A stretch of DNA of 46,024 nt, taken from the NCBI GenBank assembly GCA_946413585.1, contig CAMKLG010000020.1, positions 1-46,024 on the forward strand, read 5' to 3'. Below, one piece after another: positions 15,837 through 24,777 of this stretch. The notes under the pieces were generated by a model. That model saw only the letters and a list, made by a program, of their open reading frames with translations. It searched no databases and was not told the origin of the DNA. Position 1 is the first letter of the stretch. Every line of letters starts with the position of its first letter. This stretch comes from an uncultured Bacteroidales bacterium (lineage in GTDB: Bacteria; Bacteroidota; Bacteroidia; Bacteroidales; WCHB1-69). A program made the translations under genes and the position numbers.

Positions 15837-16965
15837 CTCTCAGCTTCCTCCCAATCTGCAATATCGTCGTCTCCTTAATCTTGTTCAGCTTACAAATCTT
15901 ATCCACAGTTGTATGGTACTTTTTCGCGATGGCGTAGAGGGTGTCGCCCTGCTTGACGGTGTGGTACTTGGCAGTGGTGGTAGGTTTGTTGGCGGTCTGC
16001 TGCTGTTGGGCAGGTTTTGACACTGTTTCGTTGCCGGAGGGTGCCGCAGGTTTCTCATCCGTTTTGAGGCTGTCTGTAGTGGCAGTCACCTCGTCTTCGT
16101 CATCATCTGTACGACGCATATCATTGGTATCCTGCTGCTTACGGGTATATTTCTTGACCGTAATCACATTGGAGCCACGGTCAATGCTCTTGTAGGCGTT
16201 TGCCATGTCACTACTCTTCAACTGAATATCCTTGTTGACTTGACGCGGATTGTCGGCCTTGGAATGCGAGAACAACCAGTCGTAAGTCGCTTTCAGGTAA
16301 AAGAGTCGGGCCAACGCACCGTGGTTGACACCCGCCCACTTGTCGAGACGCAGGAGATCGGTGCTGCCGCACTTCTTCATGCACTCATGGATTTGCGTTG
16401 CGCGAGAGACGGGCACGGCCCTGTCCGCCGTACCGTGGATGATCCACAAAGGCACTGTATTCAGTTTGCAGAGGTCCTTGCGGATAGTACCGCCGCACAA
16501 CTCCATGGAAGCCGCTATCTTTTCCGCATGATTGGCCAAGAACTCTATGGTCCCGAATCCGCCCAAACTCATGCCTATCAAATAGATACGGTTGGTGTCA
16601 ACGTCATATTGTCCGCACACCCAGTTGAGGATGTCGAGCACCTTGTAAGAGTTCCACGCGCCACCAGGATTCTGCGGCGCGATAATTATGGCGTTAATGT
16701 CGAGACCCATGGAGATGGCATCCAACGGGCCGTATTTACGCACGCGGTTCAGATCGGTGCCACGCAAACTCGCCCCGTGCAAAAACAACAGCACGGGCAT
16801 CTCGCCTTTCTGCTCTTCGTAAGTGTCGGGCACAGAAACCCAGAAATTGTAGGTATTTTTCACCACATTGTGATGCGTGATGAACGTGTAGTTGGTCTGG
16901 GCCGCGCCGGTCATCGCCACCGCGGCTATTATCATAATCAATAATTGTCGAAATACCTTAATCAT
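15829..16965 (-). CDS. Secreted alpha/beta-hydrolase (esterase) with C-terminal LysM domain
   Basis: 378 aa. An N-terminal signal (hydrophobic QLLIMIIAAVAMTGAAQ) precedes an alpha/beta-hydrolase domain of the poly(3-hydroxybutyrate) depolymerase/phospholipase-like type: oxyanion segment LLFLHGASLRG, nucleophile GMSLGG with Ser133, Asp181 in IIHGTADRAVP, and His215 in GVNHGALAR. A low-complexity acidic and Gln/Thr-rich linker (about 260-330) leads to a LysM domain at about 333-378 (YHTVKQGDTLYAIAKKYHTTVDKICKLN). LysM binds peptidoglycan or chitin-like GlcNAc polymers, so the enzyme is probably held at the periplasmic cell wall. Possible substrates are ester-linked acyl groups on wall or dietary polymers; none is proven. 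The fusion is unusual. Confidence 0.82.
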   Translation of the reverse strand: MIKVFRQLLIMIIAAVAMTGAAQTNYTFITHHNVVKNTYNFWVSVPDTYEEQKGEMPVLLFLHGASLRGTDLNRVRKYGPLDAISMGLDINAIIIAPQNPGGAWNSYKVLDILNWVCGQYDVDTNRIYLIGMSLGGFGTIEFLANHAEKIAASMELCGGTIRKDLCKLNTVPLWIIHGTADRAVPVSRATQIHECMKKCGSTDLLRLDKWAGVNHGALARLFYLKATYDWLFSHSKADNPRQVNKDIQLKSSDMANAYKSIDRGSNVITVKKYTRKQQDTNDMRRTDDDEDEVTATTDSLKTDEKPAAPSGNETVSKPAQQQQTANKPTTTAKYHTVKQGDTLYAIAKKYHTTVDKICKLNKIKETTILQIGRKLRVK

Positions 16966-16966
16966 A

Positions 16967-17017
16967 ATTCATAATTCATTCATACGTCATTCATCATTCG
17001 TCATTCGTCATTCATCC
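16967..17017. repeat. Heptamer array, ~7 units (TCATTCG/TCATTCA)
   Basis: AATTCAT twice, then TCATACG, TCATTCA, TCATTCG, TCATTCG, TCATTCA directly upstream of the esterase-LysM start codon. Unlike most arrays this one lies at a gene's 5' end. Confidence 0.8.
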
Positions 17018-17019
17018 AT

Positions 17020-17098
17020 TATGCGGGGGCTCACGCCGCCTGCCTATATGCTGACACCCCTATGGAGCTTTTCAAGGAAGTGGTTTTTTAATTATTAG
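17020..17098. repeat. Intergenic hairpin/CTCAAGGAA element, copy C (diverged)
   Basis: GCGGGGGCTCACGCCGCC, ACACCCCTATGGAGC, then TTTTCAAGGAAGTGG and an A/T-rich tail ending ATTATTAGGA. It is the most diverged copy and lies upstream of the esterase-LysM gene. Confidence 0.5.
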
Positions 17099-17106
17099 GA
17101 CTCTCG

Positions 17107-17122
17107 CCACAACTGCTAACTA
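17107..17122. repeat. Short heptamer array (ACAACTG/CTAACTA)
   Basis: Two to three units overlap the stop codon of the HdrA-like gene (the last codons read GTT AAT AGT TAG on the - strand). Confidence 0.6.
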
Positions 17123-18114
17123 TTAACCGCCCCCGCTGCCGCTCGCGCGTCCTGAATCGTGTCGTTGATGCTCATCGGTCGCTTGCAGGAGCCGGCGAGG
17201 TAGAGGTTCGGCTGCGTAGTGAGGTTATCCTCAGTGTGCGGGGAGAGGCTCTGGGCGAAACGGTAAAGGCCGTCGATGCCGGCGGATTTCGACAGGGTGG
17301 CGGTGCCCTCGGAAGCGCACATGCCCACCATCAAGACGAGCAAATCCGCAGTCATCGTCATCGGGTTGCCCATCAGCGTGTCTTCGGCCTTGATCTGCAC
17401 GCGGTTGTCGAAGGTGGAGGCCGCCTCGGATATGCGTCCGCGCACGAAGTTGATGCCGTACTTCTCCTGCGCCTCGCGATACATCTCCTCGAAGCCCTGA
17501 CCCCACATCCGCAAATCCATGTAGAAAATATAGACATCCGTTTCGGGATGCTGCTTTTTCACCTCAATGGCCTGCTTCACGGCAGTCACACAACAGACTT
17601 TCGAGCAGTAGTGGTTGCCCGATTTCTCGTCGCGAGAGCCCACACACTGCAGAAAAACGATCTGCTTTGGCACTTCGTTCATGATGTTGCGCACTTGGTT
17701 CTCCTTGATCATCTTCTCCATCTCCAACGAGGTAATCACGCCACGGTAGATGCCGTAGCCGAGTTCTTCCTTCTGGTGTGCGTCGAAGACCCTGTAACCT
17801 GTGGTCAACAGCACCGTGTCGAAACTAGCGGTGGTGCCGTCCACGAGGGTCAGAATCCATTGTTCGCCCATGCGGTTCATAGCCGTCACAGCACAGTTGG
17901 GTTTGAAGGTGATATTACCATTCTGCAACTTGGCCTCCAACTTGTCGGCCAGCTCGTCGGCGGAGCTGAAGTCGGGAAAAAGGAAAGCCTTGTCGCGGAT
18001 GTTACTCAGCGGCTGCGTCTCTTTTTCGAAGAGCGTCACCTGATGTTGTTTCGCCAGCACGGAGGCGGCTTCTATGCCGGCGGGGCCGGCGCCTATGATT
18101 GCGATGTTTTTCAT
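17116..18114 (-). CDS. HdrA-like FAD-dependent oxidoreductase (short form)
   Basis: 332 aa from the ATG at 18112-18114; the frame is open to 18174 but the extra 20 residues come from a repeated intergenic element, while MKNIAIIGAGPAGIEAA is the normal FAD-binding start. Later motifs are CVGSRDEKSG (about 157-166) and YCSKVCC (169-175), the HdrA signature whose cysteines bind a 4Fe-4S cluster in heterodisulfide reductases, and LYLAGSCKRPMSINDTIQDARAAA near the end, the second FAD-binding motif. Full HdrA proteins are about twice as long with added ferredoxin domains; these are absent. It follows the HdrB-like gene, so the two probably form an electron-transfer complex. Electron partners are not in the window. 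Confidence 0.82.
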   Translation of the reverse strand: MKNIAIIGAGPAGIEAASVLAKQHQVTLFEKETQPLSNIRDKAFLFPDFSSADELADKLEAKLQNGNITFKPNCAVTAMNRMGEQWILTLVDGTTASFDTVLLTTGYRVFDAHQKEELGYGIYRGVITSLEMEKMIKENQVRNIMNEVPKQIVFLQCVGSRDEKSGNHYCSKVCCVTAVKQAIEVKKQHPETDVYIFYMDLRMWGQGFEEMYREAQEKYGINFVRGRISEAASTFDNRVQIKAEDTLMGNPMTMTADLLVLMVGMCASEGTATLSKSAGIDGLYRFAQSLSPHTEDNLTTQPNLYLAGSCKRPMSINDTIQDARAAAGAVNS

Positions 18115-18132
18115 ATTCACTTGTTTTTTCCT

Positions 18133-18290
18133 TATGCCCTCACACTGCGCTGCGTCGTGGGGCCGACTCCCCACACTGCGCTGCGCTTGTCTTGGGGTCC
18201 CCCCACACTGCGCTGCGCTTGTGTGGGGTTAATTGCACTGCGTGCGTTTTGCCTCTTCGAGGCTACTCAAGGAAGAAGTATAATAATATG
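18133..18290. repeat. Intergenic hairpin/CTCAAGGAA element, copy D, with tandem repeats
   Basis: Contains about three tandem ~32-bp units built on CACACTGCGCTGCG (near 18141, 18171 and 18204), then GTGTGGGGTTAATTGCACTG, hairpin CCTCTTCGAGG, CTACTCAAGGAA and an A/T-rich tail. It lies between the HdrB-like and HdrA-like genes. Confidence 0.65.
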
Positions 18291-18302
18291 GTAGCTTCTT
18301 CC

Positions 18303-18328
18303 TCACTGCTAATTGCTAACTGCTAACT
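18303..18328. repeat. Heptamer array, ~3 units (CTAACTG/CTAATTG)
   Basis: CTAATTG, CTAACTG, CTAACTC just downstream (- strand) of the HdrB-like stop codon. Confidence 0.75.
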
Positions 18329-18339
18329 CTTTACACGCA

Positions 18340-19395
18340 TTACACTTTCAGTACCTCCGGCTTTTCCGGCGCACGCAGCACCTTTCCGGAGGCACCGCGG
18401 TATTTGTCGGCGGGGTTGTATGCGATGCCGATTTTGTCCATCAGCCGTTCGCACTGCACCTGATGGAGCTGCAAACCGAGCTGCCACGGATCGTAGCCCA
18501 GCAGCAGACCAGCCATTTCCTCGTAAGTAAGTACCGGGATGCCGTATCCCTCCTTGTCGTAGGTCTTATGCTCCATCTCGGCAATCGTGTATTGCCACTT
18601 GTCAAGGAACATGGCACATCCCGGACAGTTGGCCACGATGAAGTCGGGTTCGTAGGGTTCCATCGATTCGAACTTCTTCTTGGAGTTGGCGAGAGAGTAG
18701 CCGCGATTCTCCTGCACGAGGTACTGACGGAAGCCGAAGCCGCAACAGTGACGGCGTTCTGGATAATCTACCACCTCGCCGCCCCAAGCCTCAATCATGC
18801 CTGCCAGCACGTAGGGGAATTCCGCATTGCCGACACCATGCTTCGGGAAAATCTTGGCATAGTGGCATCCAATATGCTCCACAACACGCAACGGTTTGCC
18901 CGTGAAACGGTTAATGAGTTGGTATTTCATCTTTTCCTTCAATTCGAAGCGGAATTTGAAGATCAAATCCGACGGATGAACAATATTCTCGGGGATCTCG
19001 AACGTGCGCCCGGTAGCTTTCATCAGATACTCGCGGGCTTTCGCCAAAATCTCCGGCTGCTCGTGCCACTTCTCGATGAGCTCGGTCATCACACCGAATG
19101 AGGTGACACACGAGGGCACGTAATTCTTATATCCGCGCTCAGTCATCAGCGAGAAAAGCCGAGCCACGATGGTCATGGTCGTCTCGAACGGCACCACGTC
19201 GGAGTGATAGCCGATGCCTGAACAGGTGTGCTGATGGGAGGAATCATATACATCCTTTCCCAAATCATTGCGCATGATGTTCAGGAAGGCCGCCTCCGAC
19301 CCCGGGAAGAAGGTCTGCCGTATGCAACTCCGCTCGTAGAAGAAGTGGTCGTCTGCTATCTCTTTCTGATATTCGTTCCAAAAACGTTTTTCCAT
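18340..19395 (-). CDS. HdrB-like CCG-domain iron-sulfur protein
   Basis: 351 aa. The second CCG domain is complete: Cys177 (HIGCHYAK), Cys217-Cys218 (RRHCCGFG), Cys257 and Cys260 (NCPGCAMF), i.e. Cx39CCx38CxxC, which in HdrB holds a noncubane 4Fe-4S cluster. The first CCG domain is degenerate: Cys24 (RSCIRQ), a single Cys58 (TCSGIG) and Cys96 (PSCVTS) without the CxxC partner. It is therefore likely a one-cluster relative of HdrB used in thiol/disulfide or quinone-linked electron transfer. An HdrA-like gene follows; no HdrC is seen. A - strand promoter box lies at 19510-19517. Confidence 0.85.
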   Translation of the reverse strand: MEKRFWNEYQKEIADDHFFYERSCIRQTFFPGSEAAFLNIMRNDLGKDVYDSSHQHTCSGIGYHSDVVPFETTMTIVARLFSLMTERGYKNYVPSCVTSFGVMTELIEKWHEQPEILAKAREYLMKATGRTFEIPENIVHPSDLIFKFRFELKEKMKYQLINRFTGKPLRVVEHIGCHYAKIFPKHGVGNAEFPYVLAGMIEAWGGEVVDYPERRHCCGFGFRQYLVQENRGYSLANSKKKFESMEPYEPDFIVANCPGCAMFLDKWQYTIAEMEHKTYDKEGYGIPVLTYEEMAGLLLGYDPWQLGLQLHQVQCERLMDKIGIAYNPADKYRGASGKVLRAPEKPEVLKV

Positions 19396-19398
19396 CTA

Positions 19399-19425
19399 AA
19401 TGGTTATTGGTTATGGGTTATTGAA
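19399..19425. repeat. Heptamer array, ~3 units (GGTTATT)
   Basis: GGTTATT, GGTTATG, GGTTATT and a diverged unit directly upstream of the HdrB-like start codon, within its leader. Confidence 0.65.
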
Positions 19426-19454
19426 GTTTATTGTTAAGAGGCTATAGGTTCATT

Positions 19455-19484
19455 CCCTACTCCCTACTCCCTATTCCCTACTCC
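19455..19484. repeat. Heptamer array, 4 units (CCCTACT)
   Basis: CCCTACT, CCCTACT, CCCTATT, CCCTACT in the divergent intergenic region. The same unit recurs at 24702-24718. Confidence 0.85.
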
Positions 19485-19509
19485 CCCAACACTCATCAAA
19501 ACAAAGTGG

Positions 19510-19517
19510 CAAAGATA
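19510..19517 (-). promoter_or_regulatory. Bacteroidetes -7 promoter box for the HdrB-like gene
   Basis: On the - strand TATCTTTG matches TAnnTTTG. The leader to the ATG would be about 110 nt and contains two heptamer arrays. Confidence 0.5.
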
Positions 19518-19543
19518 CAATTTTTTTGGGACTATATTTTTTG

Positions 19544-19551
19544 TATTTTTG
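19544..19551 (+). promoter_or_regulatory. Bacteroidetes -7 promoter box for the 1694-aa surface protein gene
   Basis: TATTTTTG matches TAnnTTTG; a TTTG lies at 19525-19528 with a rather short 15-nt spacer. The ATG is 35 nt downstream of the box. Confidence 0.5.
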
Positions 19552-19585
19552 CCACTTACTTATAATAAATAAAACCTTACTTTTT

Positions 19586-22500
19586 ATGGTAAAATCATAC
19601 CACAAACAACTTTATTGCAAATTCAAAAAAATATTGATATTCAGCATTTTAACACTAACAACATCTGCGATATGGGGGCAATCTGCGGCTTTCCCTTATA
19701 GCATCTTCATTGCAACGCAACCTGGGGAATGCTACGATGATTGTCGAATCATCATCACCATAAAAGACGCTAATGGGCAAGAGGTGGTCATCAACCCTCA
19801 GACTCACAATGCCCAGAATCTGAACTTATACCCACTGTACAACGTCCAGTATCACTACCGGAATGTCAGCGCGGGAACCAACACGCAATACGACACGGTG
19901 AACAACATCCAAGTGACGGCAGGCGAATACTGCATCGGGGTTACCGCTTACGTACCGGATCCCAACAGCAGTGGGGATTTTCTGATGGTTGACACCACCT
20001 TGTGTAACATTAGTGTTACAGCCAATTACGAGCACTTGGAGGCTTCTGTGCTCTCCATGATTGCGCGCAACAACTATGAAACGTGGGATGACAATCCGAG
20101 AGAATTTTGCGGCCTGCACTGCTCTTTCCAATGCGAAGACCGCGGGCGCATCCAACTGATGCTCACCAAAGGCAAATTCCCTTACCACGTCACTATCCTA
20201 AACGCTCTTATGGACACCGTCCGGGAAGCCATTTTCCTCGATCGTGTCCAGACTGGTGACGACCCGAGCTTTGCTGACTACCTCGACTACTACACTTTCG
20301 ACAGCCTGGCTTGGGGCGACTACCGCATTCTGGTCTCGGATGCCTGCGGTTACTCTATCTGGCTGACCATCAACATTCCCAATGCCGAACCCTATCGCTA
20401 CCAACAGCAGGCACGCAACGCTACCGACTGTATGGACACCGTGGCAACCTACTTCATGATTTACCGTGAAGCCAGCAGTCTCCATGACTATGACCTCGAC
20501 TATCTGGACAGTATCATCTGCTATCGTTTCATCAATCCCGGAGGCGATACCACCAAATGGTACTACCCTGAATACAACATGATGGATCCTTATTGGCAAT
20601 ACATCTACGACACACTCAGTCAGATGCCCAACCACTGCCCGCTGTACAACGACACCATTGACTTCCAACTCCACGACTTATGTAAAGACACGATTATCAC
20701 CAAACGGTTTTTCTACACGGGAGTCTTTGACCTCATCGACCAAGTCCTTCCTGCAGGCGTTGACATGGATGTCACGCCCGACACCTGCGTGATTCGGACC
20801 AACTCGGGTATTGCCACTCAAATGTATAACTATTACGGCACTCCCGATTGGTGCTATTACTGCGGTTGGGAGAACTGGGACGACTATTTCCCCCAAGAAT
20901 TACCAGGCCGATACTATACCTGCCCAATATCCTACGATGTCTGGTCGGGCGTGGACTCCTCCCTGATTGCCCACAATGAATCCGACGATTTCAGCTATTT
21001 GGCTGCACCTGTGGTATTTGCCGTTGACACGACTATCCCCGTCCACATCACCGTTACGGATGCGAGAGGCTGTCTGCTGACATCGCGAGACACGGTATTC
21101 GTATTTGATGCCGAGCCTGCCGGCGATTCGCCCTATCCTTGGATGACTTGGGGTATTTTAGAGGATTGGGGATGGAACGGATGCTGCTCGGACCACTACT
21201 TCAACGTTCGGGAACAACAGGTGAACGCAGAGGCCTACAGGAAAAACCAAACCATCCATCTTTTCGAGAGTCCGGTGTACAACCGCTTCAATTTCACCGC
21301 AGTATGCCAAGACGGAGAGTGGACGGTGACCCCTGACAATCCCGCCAATATCTACACATACGCAGAGTTTTTCATTGACGAAGACGGCTGGTATTTCACT
21401 GTTCGCGACTCCTCCTGCCTCGCGCCCGGCCGCTACACCTTCGAACGCATCAGCAGTTGCGGCCGCGACACGGTCAGCTACGTTTGGAACGGCGAATGGC
21501 GCGACTCTCTGGCTTTCAATGCCCCGCAACAATACGACATCCATCAGGTTTGCGACCGATTAGTGGTGCATCCTAACAACAACAATCTGATTACCTATTA
21601 CCAATGGAACATCAACCCGGAAGAAGACAATAATGAACCTTACCTGTATGTGGATTCTTTCTACTGGTATAGTTACCATGTCGTTGAAGGCGTGGTGGGC
21701 GGCTATAATGAATGGCCCGACGCAAACGGCGATTTAGTGTTCACGGTACCCGGCAGATACATTATTGAAACGTACAGCAACACCAGCTGTTCCTATATTT
21801 CACGTTATGACACACTGGAGTACATTCCCCAATACATCGACTTCGACCTCGGTTTTGCCATCATCTGCGACTATCTCTCCAATACCGGCAACGTGCTCAC
21901 CCATGCCATCCGTGGTTCCGAACCTTACACCTACTACCTTTACAATCAGGCGGACCTCGCAGGTGACATGCTCGGGACCAGCACCACTGGCTATTTCTAC
22001 AACGTGCCTATGGTTGAAGGACAACAATTATCGGTGATGGTCATCGACTCTTGCTATAACAGCTTCTACATCAACCTGACCGCCTCCTCGTTGAGCCAGA
22101 GCGTTTTGGCGTGGGAATTTGGCAACAACACAGGACAAGCGCATTGTGAAGGTGACTCCGTGCATATTATGTCCCTGCCCTTCTCTTTCCAGGCTGACTA
22201 TCAGTGGACTGGGCCGAACGGCTTCAGCAGCAACACTAGAGTCAACGATTTCGTGATACCCTACAACGGTGAAAGTGGCTGGTATGTGCTCGAAATTCTC
22301 AACACGGGCTGCAGCACTACCGTGAGCGACAGCGTATTTATCGAAGTCATCCGCGCACCACGTGTCACCATCACTGGCGATTCGGTGGTTTGTCCCGGTG
22401 GCGGAGCGACTTTAGGATTCCAAGTGGAGGGTAACGGTCCTGTGACTTTCAACGTCGGCCATAGTGGCGCACCCGCATCCGGTATCGACACTTTTACCGT

Positions 22501-24670
22501 CAACCCCAACTCAACGTATTACCACTACTACCCCATCCTTTCCGAAAATCGTTTCTGGGCCTTCAACATGATGGACAACACTTGTGCGTATGACTACCTC
22601 ATCGACACCACGGTTGTCTCTCTCCAAAACACGACCATCAGCAACCAACCGACCATTATCACTACCGATGGTACGGCTTGTTACGGAAACGCCGCCACCC
22701 TGCGTGCATCATCCAATATTTCAACACCTTACTTCGTCTGTTGGTACGACAACCCACAGCAGGAGCATCTGCTCAAACGCGACACCATCAACACACCCGG
22801 CACGCCATCCTTCTGTCAAATCCAGCATCTTTACGGTGACTCCGCTCTATACGTAACCGTCTCTAATGCAGACTACTGCGCTGGCATTTATGGCACCCTC
22901 TATCACACGGTGAACATGCAAAACGGCACCACCCAAATGAACGCAGGAGAGAGCGCACGCCTTTATGACAGCGGCGGCGAAAACCAGCATTATGGTGACA
23001 ACGAGCATTATACGCACACCTTTAACTGTACGAATACCAACCAGATAGAGGTAGTCGTCAACTATGCGGACATAGCCCTTGGCGACACGCTCTACGTTTA
23101 CTCCGGCAACTCGGTAAACCCTGTCCATCTAGCAGGCATCATCACATCAGGTTCTTCCTTTAACCTTCTGAATATCAACGCTTCTTCAGTCACGTTCCGT
23201 TTCAACTCCAACTGGACGAACAACCGCGATGGCTGGAGCATCGACATCCGAACCCCTCTGTCCATGACGGAAGTTTACGGCCATCTGAGTCCCACGAACT
23301 TCGACACTATCATGGCGGATCTCTGCCCCTCCCCCACCCCGTATCATGTGGAAGGGTTCCCGGATTTCAACATTTCGCAACCTACTGAATATCTTATCGA
23401 TACTACGCTCATTAGCGGCGGCACCTGCGAAACGGTCGTCCATCTGCATCTGATAGTGCACGCCACCAGCAGCGCAACGGTTCACGACACCCTGATGCCC
23501 TGTCAACTGCCTATAGTATGGAACGGCGTGACTTTCAGCGACTTCGGAACGCAGAGTGCGGTGCTGACCAACTCCGCCGGCTGCGACAGCACTGTCACCA
23601 TGACCGTACATTGGGCACCGCCTGCTGACTCCACCATCGTCTATGACACCATCGTGGAAAATCAGCTACCCTACCATATTAACGGACTGACATTCAACGG
23701 ATCCGGCACGCAAGTCGCCACACTCACCAACCAAGACGGCTGCGACAGCATCGTGACCGTCCACCTGTTCGTCCACGCCAACGTCACGGCGGAAGCCGAC
23801 TCCGTGATTTGCGACAGCGAACTGCCGCTGGTTTGGAACGGCGTCACCTTTACCCAAAGCGAAACGCAATCGGTGGTGCTCACCGCGCACACAGGAGCCG
23901 ACAGCACGCTGACCATGAGCCTGACGGTCAATCCGACTAGCAGGACCTCCTTTACGGACACCACCTGCCAAGGTAATGACTATGCAGGTTACGGATTTAC
24001 CCTTTCCGCATCGGAAACGTCCATCCCCGGCATCCGTACGCTTACCCGTCATCACAACAACATGTTCGGCTGCGACAGCCTTGTGGAACTCACCCTGCTC
24101 GTCACGCCGGTCATCACCCCGAGCTTCTACGCAGAGCCCGACAAAGCGTTGCTTTCCGAAGCTCCGTACATCCAATTCACGAACACGACAGACATCACCG
24201 ACATCGCGATGATGTCCTACTACTGGATTTGGGATTTCGCCGACGGCACGACAGATACAACCACAGAGTACAACAACCAGCACCTTTACACGCAATGGGG
24301 AGACTTTGAGGTCACACTCACGCTAGTAGTCAACGATTGTCCGTCGGAGTTCTCCGTGCCCGTCATCATCGAGGCTGACCTGAAATTTCCGAACGTCATC
24401 ACACCCAACGGCGACGGTATCAACGACGTTTTCGCCATCGAGGGACTGAACATCGAACGCAAAAACCGCATAGTCATCACCGACCGCTGGGGCAAAATCA
24501 TGCTGAGCCAAGACAACTACCAGACGTACTTCAAAGACGGCATCATCCATAACCCTGAGAGCGGCTTCGGTAGCGCCGACCTTTCCGACGGTGTCTATTA
24601 CTACACCTTCTACTACGAAGGGGCGGTCCGCACCCTCCAATTCAATGGCTCCATCACCGTAATACACTAA
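19586..24670 (+). CDS. Giant secreted surface protein with PKD and type B T9SS sorting domain
   Basis: 1694 aa from the ATG at 19586 (the frame is open to 19526, but the promoter box lies in between). The signal peptide has a basic start and hydrophobic ILIFSILTLTTSAIW, cut near GQS. The long middle is beta-rich with many paired cysteines. A CUB-like segment lies at about 1130-1225 (LGDTLYVYSG). From about 1250 to 1510 come four or five ~50-70-aa repeats built on LPxxWNGxTFxxxGTQ ... GCDSxVT. A PKD-type domain follows (WIWDFADGTTD, about 1530-1590). The end is a gliding-motility CHU_C-type domain (FPNVITPNGDGINDVF, ITDRWGKIM, DGVYYYTFYY), the type B T9SS signal. Probably a secreted adhesin; ligand unknown. 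Confidence 0.88.
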   Translation: MVKSYHKQLYCKFKKILIFSILTLTTSAIWGQSAAFPYSIFIATQPGECYDDCRIIITIKDANGQEVVINPQTHNAQNLNLYPLYNVQYHYRNVSAGTNTQYDTVNNIQVTAGEYCIGVTAYVPDPNSSGDFLMVDTTLCNISVTANYEHLEASVLSMIARNNYETWDDNPREFCGLHCSFQCEDRGRIQLMLTKGKFPYHVTILNALMDTVREAIFLDRVQTGDDPSFADYLDYYTFDSLAWGDYRILVSDACGYSIWLTINIPNAEPYRYQQQARNATDCMDTVATYFMIYREASSLHDYDLDYLDSIICYRFINPGGDTTKWYYPEYNMMDPYWQYIYDTLSQMPNHCPLYNDTIDFQLHDLCKDTIITKRFFYTGVFDLIDQVLPAGVDMDVTPDTCVIRTNSGIATQMYNYYGTPDWCYYCGWENWDDYFPQELPGRYYTCPISYDVWSGVDSSLIAHNESDDFSYLAAPVVFAVDTTIPVHITVTDARGCLLTSRDTVFVFDAEPAGDSPYPWMTWGILEDWGWNGCCSDHYFNVREQQVNAEAYRKNQTIHLFESPVYNRFNFTAVCQDGEWTVTPDNPANIYTYAEFFIDEDGWYFTVRDSSCLAPGRYTFERISSCGRDTVSYVWNGEWRDSLAFNAPQQYDIHQVCDRLVVHPNNNNLITYYQWNINPEEDNNEPYLYVDSFYWYSYHVVEGVVGGYNEWPDANGDLVFTVPGRYIIETYSNTSCSYISRYDTLEYIPQYIDFDLGFAIICDYLSNTGNVLTHAIRGSEPYTYYLYNQADLAGDMLGTSTTGYFYNVPMVEGQQLSVMVIDSCYNSFYINLTASSLSQSVLAWEFGNNTGQAHCEGDSVHIMSLPFSFQADYQWTGPNGFSSNTRVNDFVIPYNGESGWYVLEILNTGCSTTVSDSVFIEVIRAPRVTITGDSVVCPGGGATLGFQVEGNGPVTFNVGHSGAPASGIDTFTVNPNSTYYHYYPILSENRFWAFNMMDNTCAYDYLIDTTVVSLQNTTISNQPTIITTDGTACYGNAATLRASSNISTPYFVCWYDNPQQEHLLKRDTINTPGTPSFCQIQHLYGDSALYVTVSNADYCAGIYGTLYHTVNMQNGTTQMNAGESARLYDSGGENQHYGDNEHYTHTFNCTNTNQIEVVVNYADIALGDTLYVYSGNSVNPVHLAGIITSGSSFNLLNINASSVTFRFNSNWTNNRDGWSIDIRTPLSMTEVYGHLSPTNFDTIMADLCPSPTPYHVEGFPDFNISQPTEYLIDTTLISGGTCETVVHLHLIVHATSSATVHDTLMPCQLPIVWNGVTFSDFGTQSAVLTNSAGCDSTVTMTVHWAPPADSTIVYDTIVENQLPYHINGLTFNGSGTQVATLTNQDGCDSIVTVHLFVHANVTAEADSVICDSELPLVWNGVTFTQSETQSVVLTAHTGADSTLTMSLTVNPTSRTSFTDTTCQGNDYAGYGFTLSASETSIPGIRTLTRHHNNMFGCDSLVELTLLVTPVITPSFYAEPDKALLSEAPYIQFTNTTDITDIAMMSYYWIWDFADGTTDTTTEYNNQHLYTQWGDFEVTLTLVVNDCPSEFSVPVIIEADLKFPNVITPNGDGINDVFAIEGLNIERKNRIVITDRWGKIMLSQDNYQTYFKDGIIHNPESGFGSADLSDGVYYYTFYYEGAVRTLQFNGSITVIH

Positions 24671-24674
24671 TAGA

Positions 24675-24693
24675 GATGCCATAATATGACATC
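24675..24693. repeat. Hairpin with GCCATAATATGAC core, second copy
   Basis: GATGCCATAATATGACATC follows the giant protein stop codon at 24670 and shares its 13-nt core with 13608-13628; the outer arms differ but still pair (GATG/CATC against GGCCG/CGGCC). Confidence 0.5.
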
Positions 24694-24701
24694 CTACAAT
24701 C

Positions 24702-24718
24702 CCCTATTCCCTACTCCC
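24702..24718. repeat. Heptamer array, 2-3 units (CCCTATT/CCCTACT)
   Basis: CCCTATT, CCCTACT, CCCTC downstream of the giant protein gene. Confidence 0.7.
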
Positions 24719-24737
24719 TCCCTTCTAAATTATTTCG

Positions 24738-24745
24738 TATCTTTG
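24738..24745 (+). promoter_or_regulatory. Bacteroidetes -7 promoter box for the C10 protease
   Basis: TATCTTTG matches TAnnTTTG, 32 nt before the ATG at 24778. Confidence 0.5.
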
Positions 24746-24777
24746 CGGCGGTAAAAAAATGAAAAACAACCCCGCCT

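Noticed and set aside
17236..18294. + strand ORF of 352 codons opposite the HdrA-like gene
   Set aside because: His/Val/Leu-rich shadow translation; the - strand shows FAD-binding and cysteine motifs.
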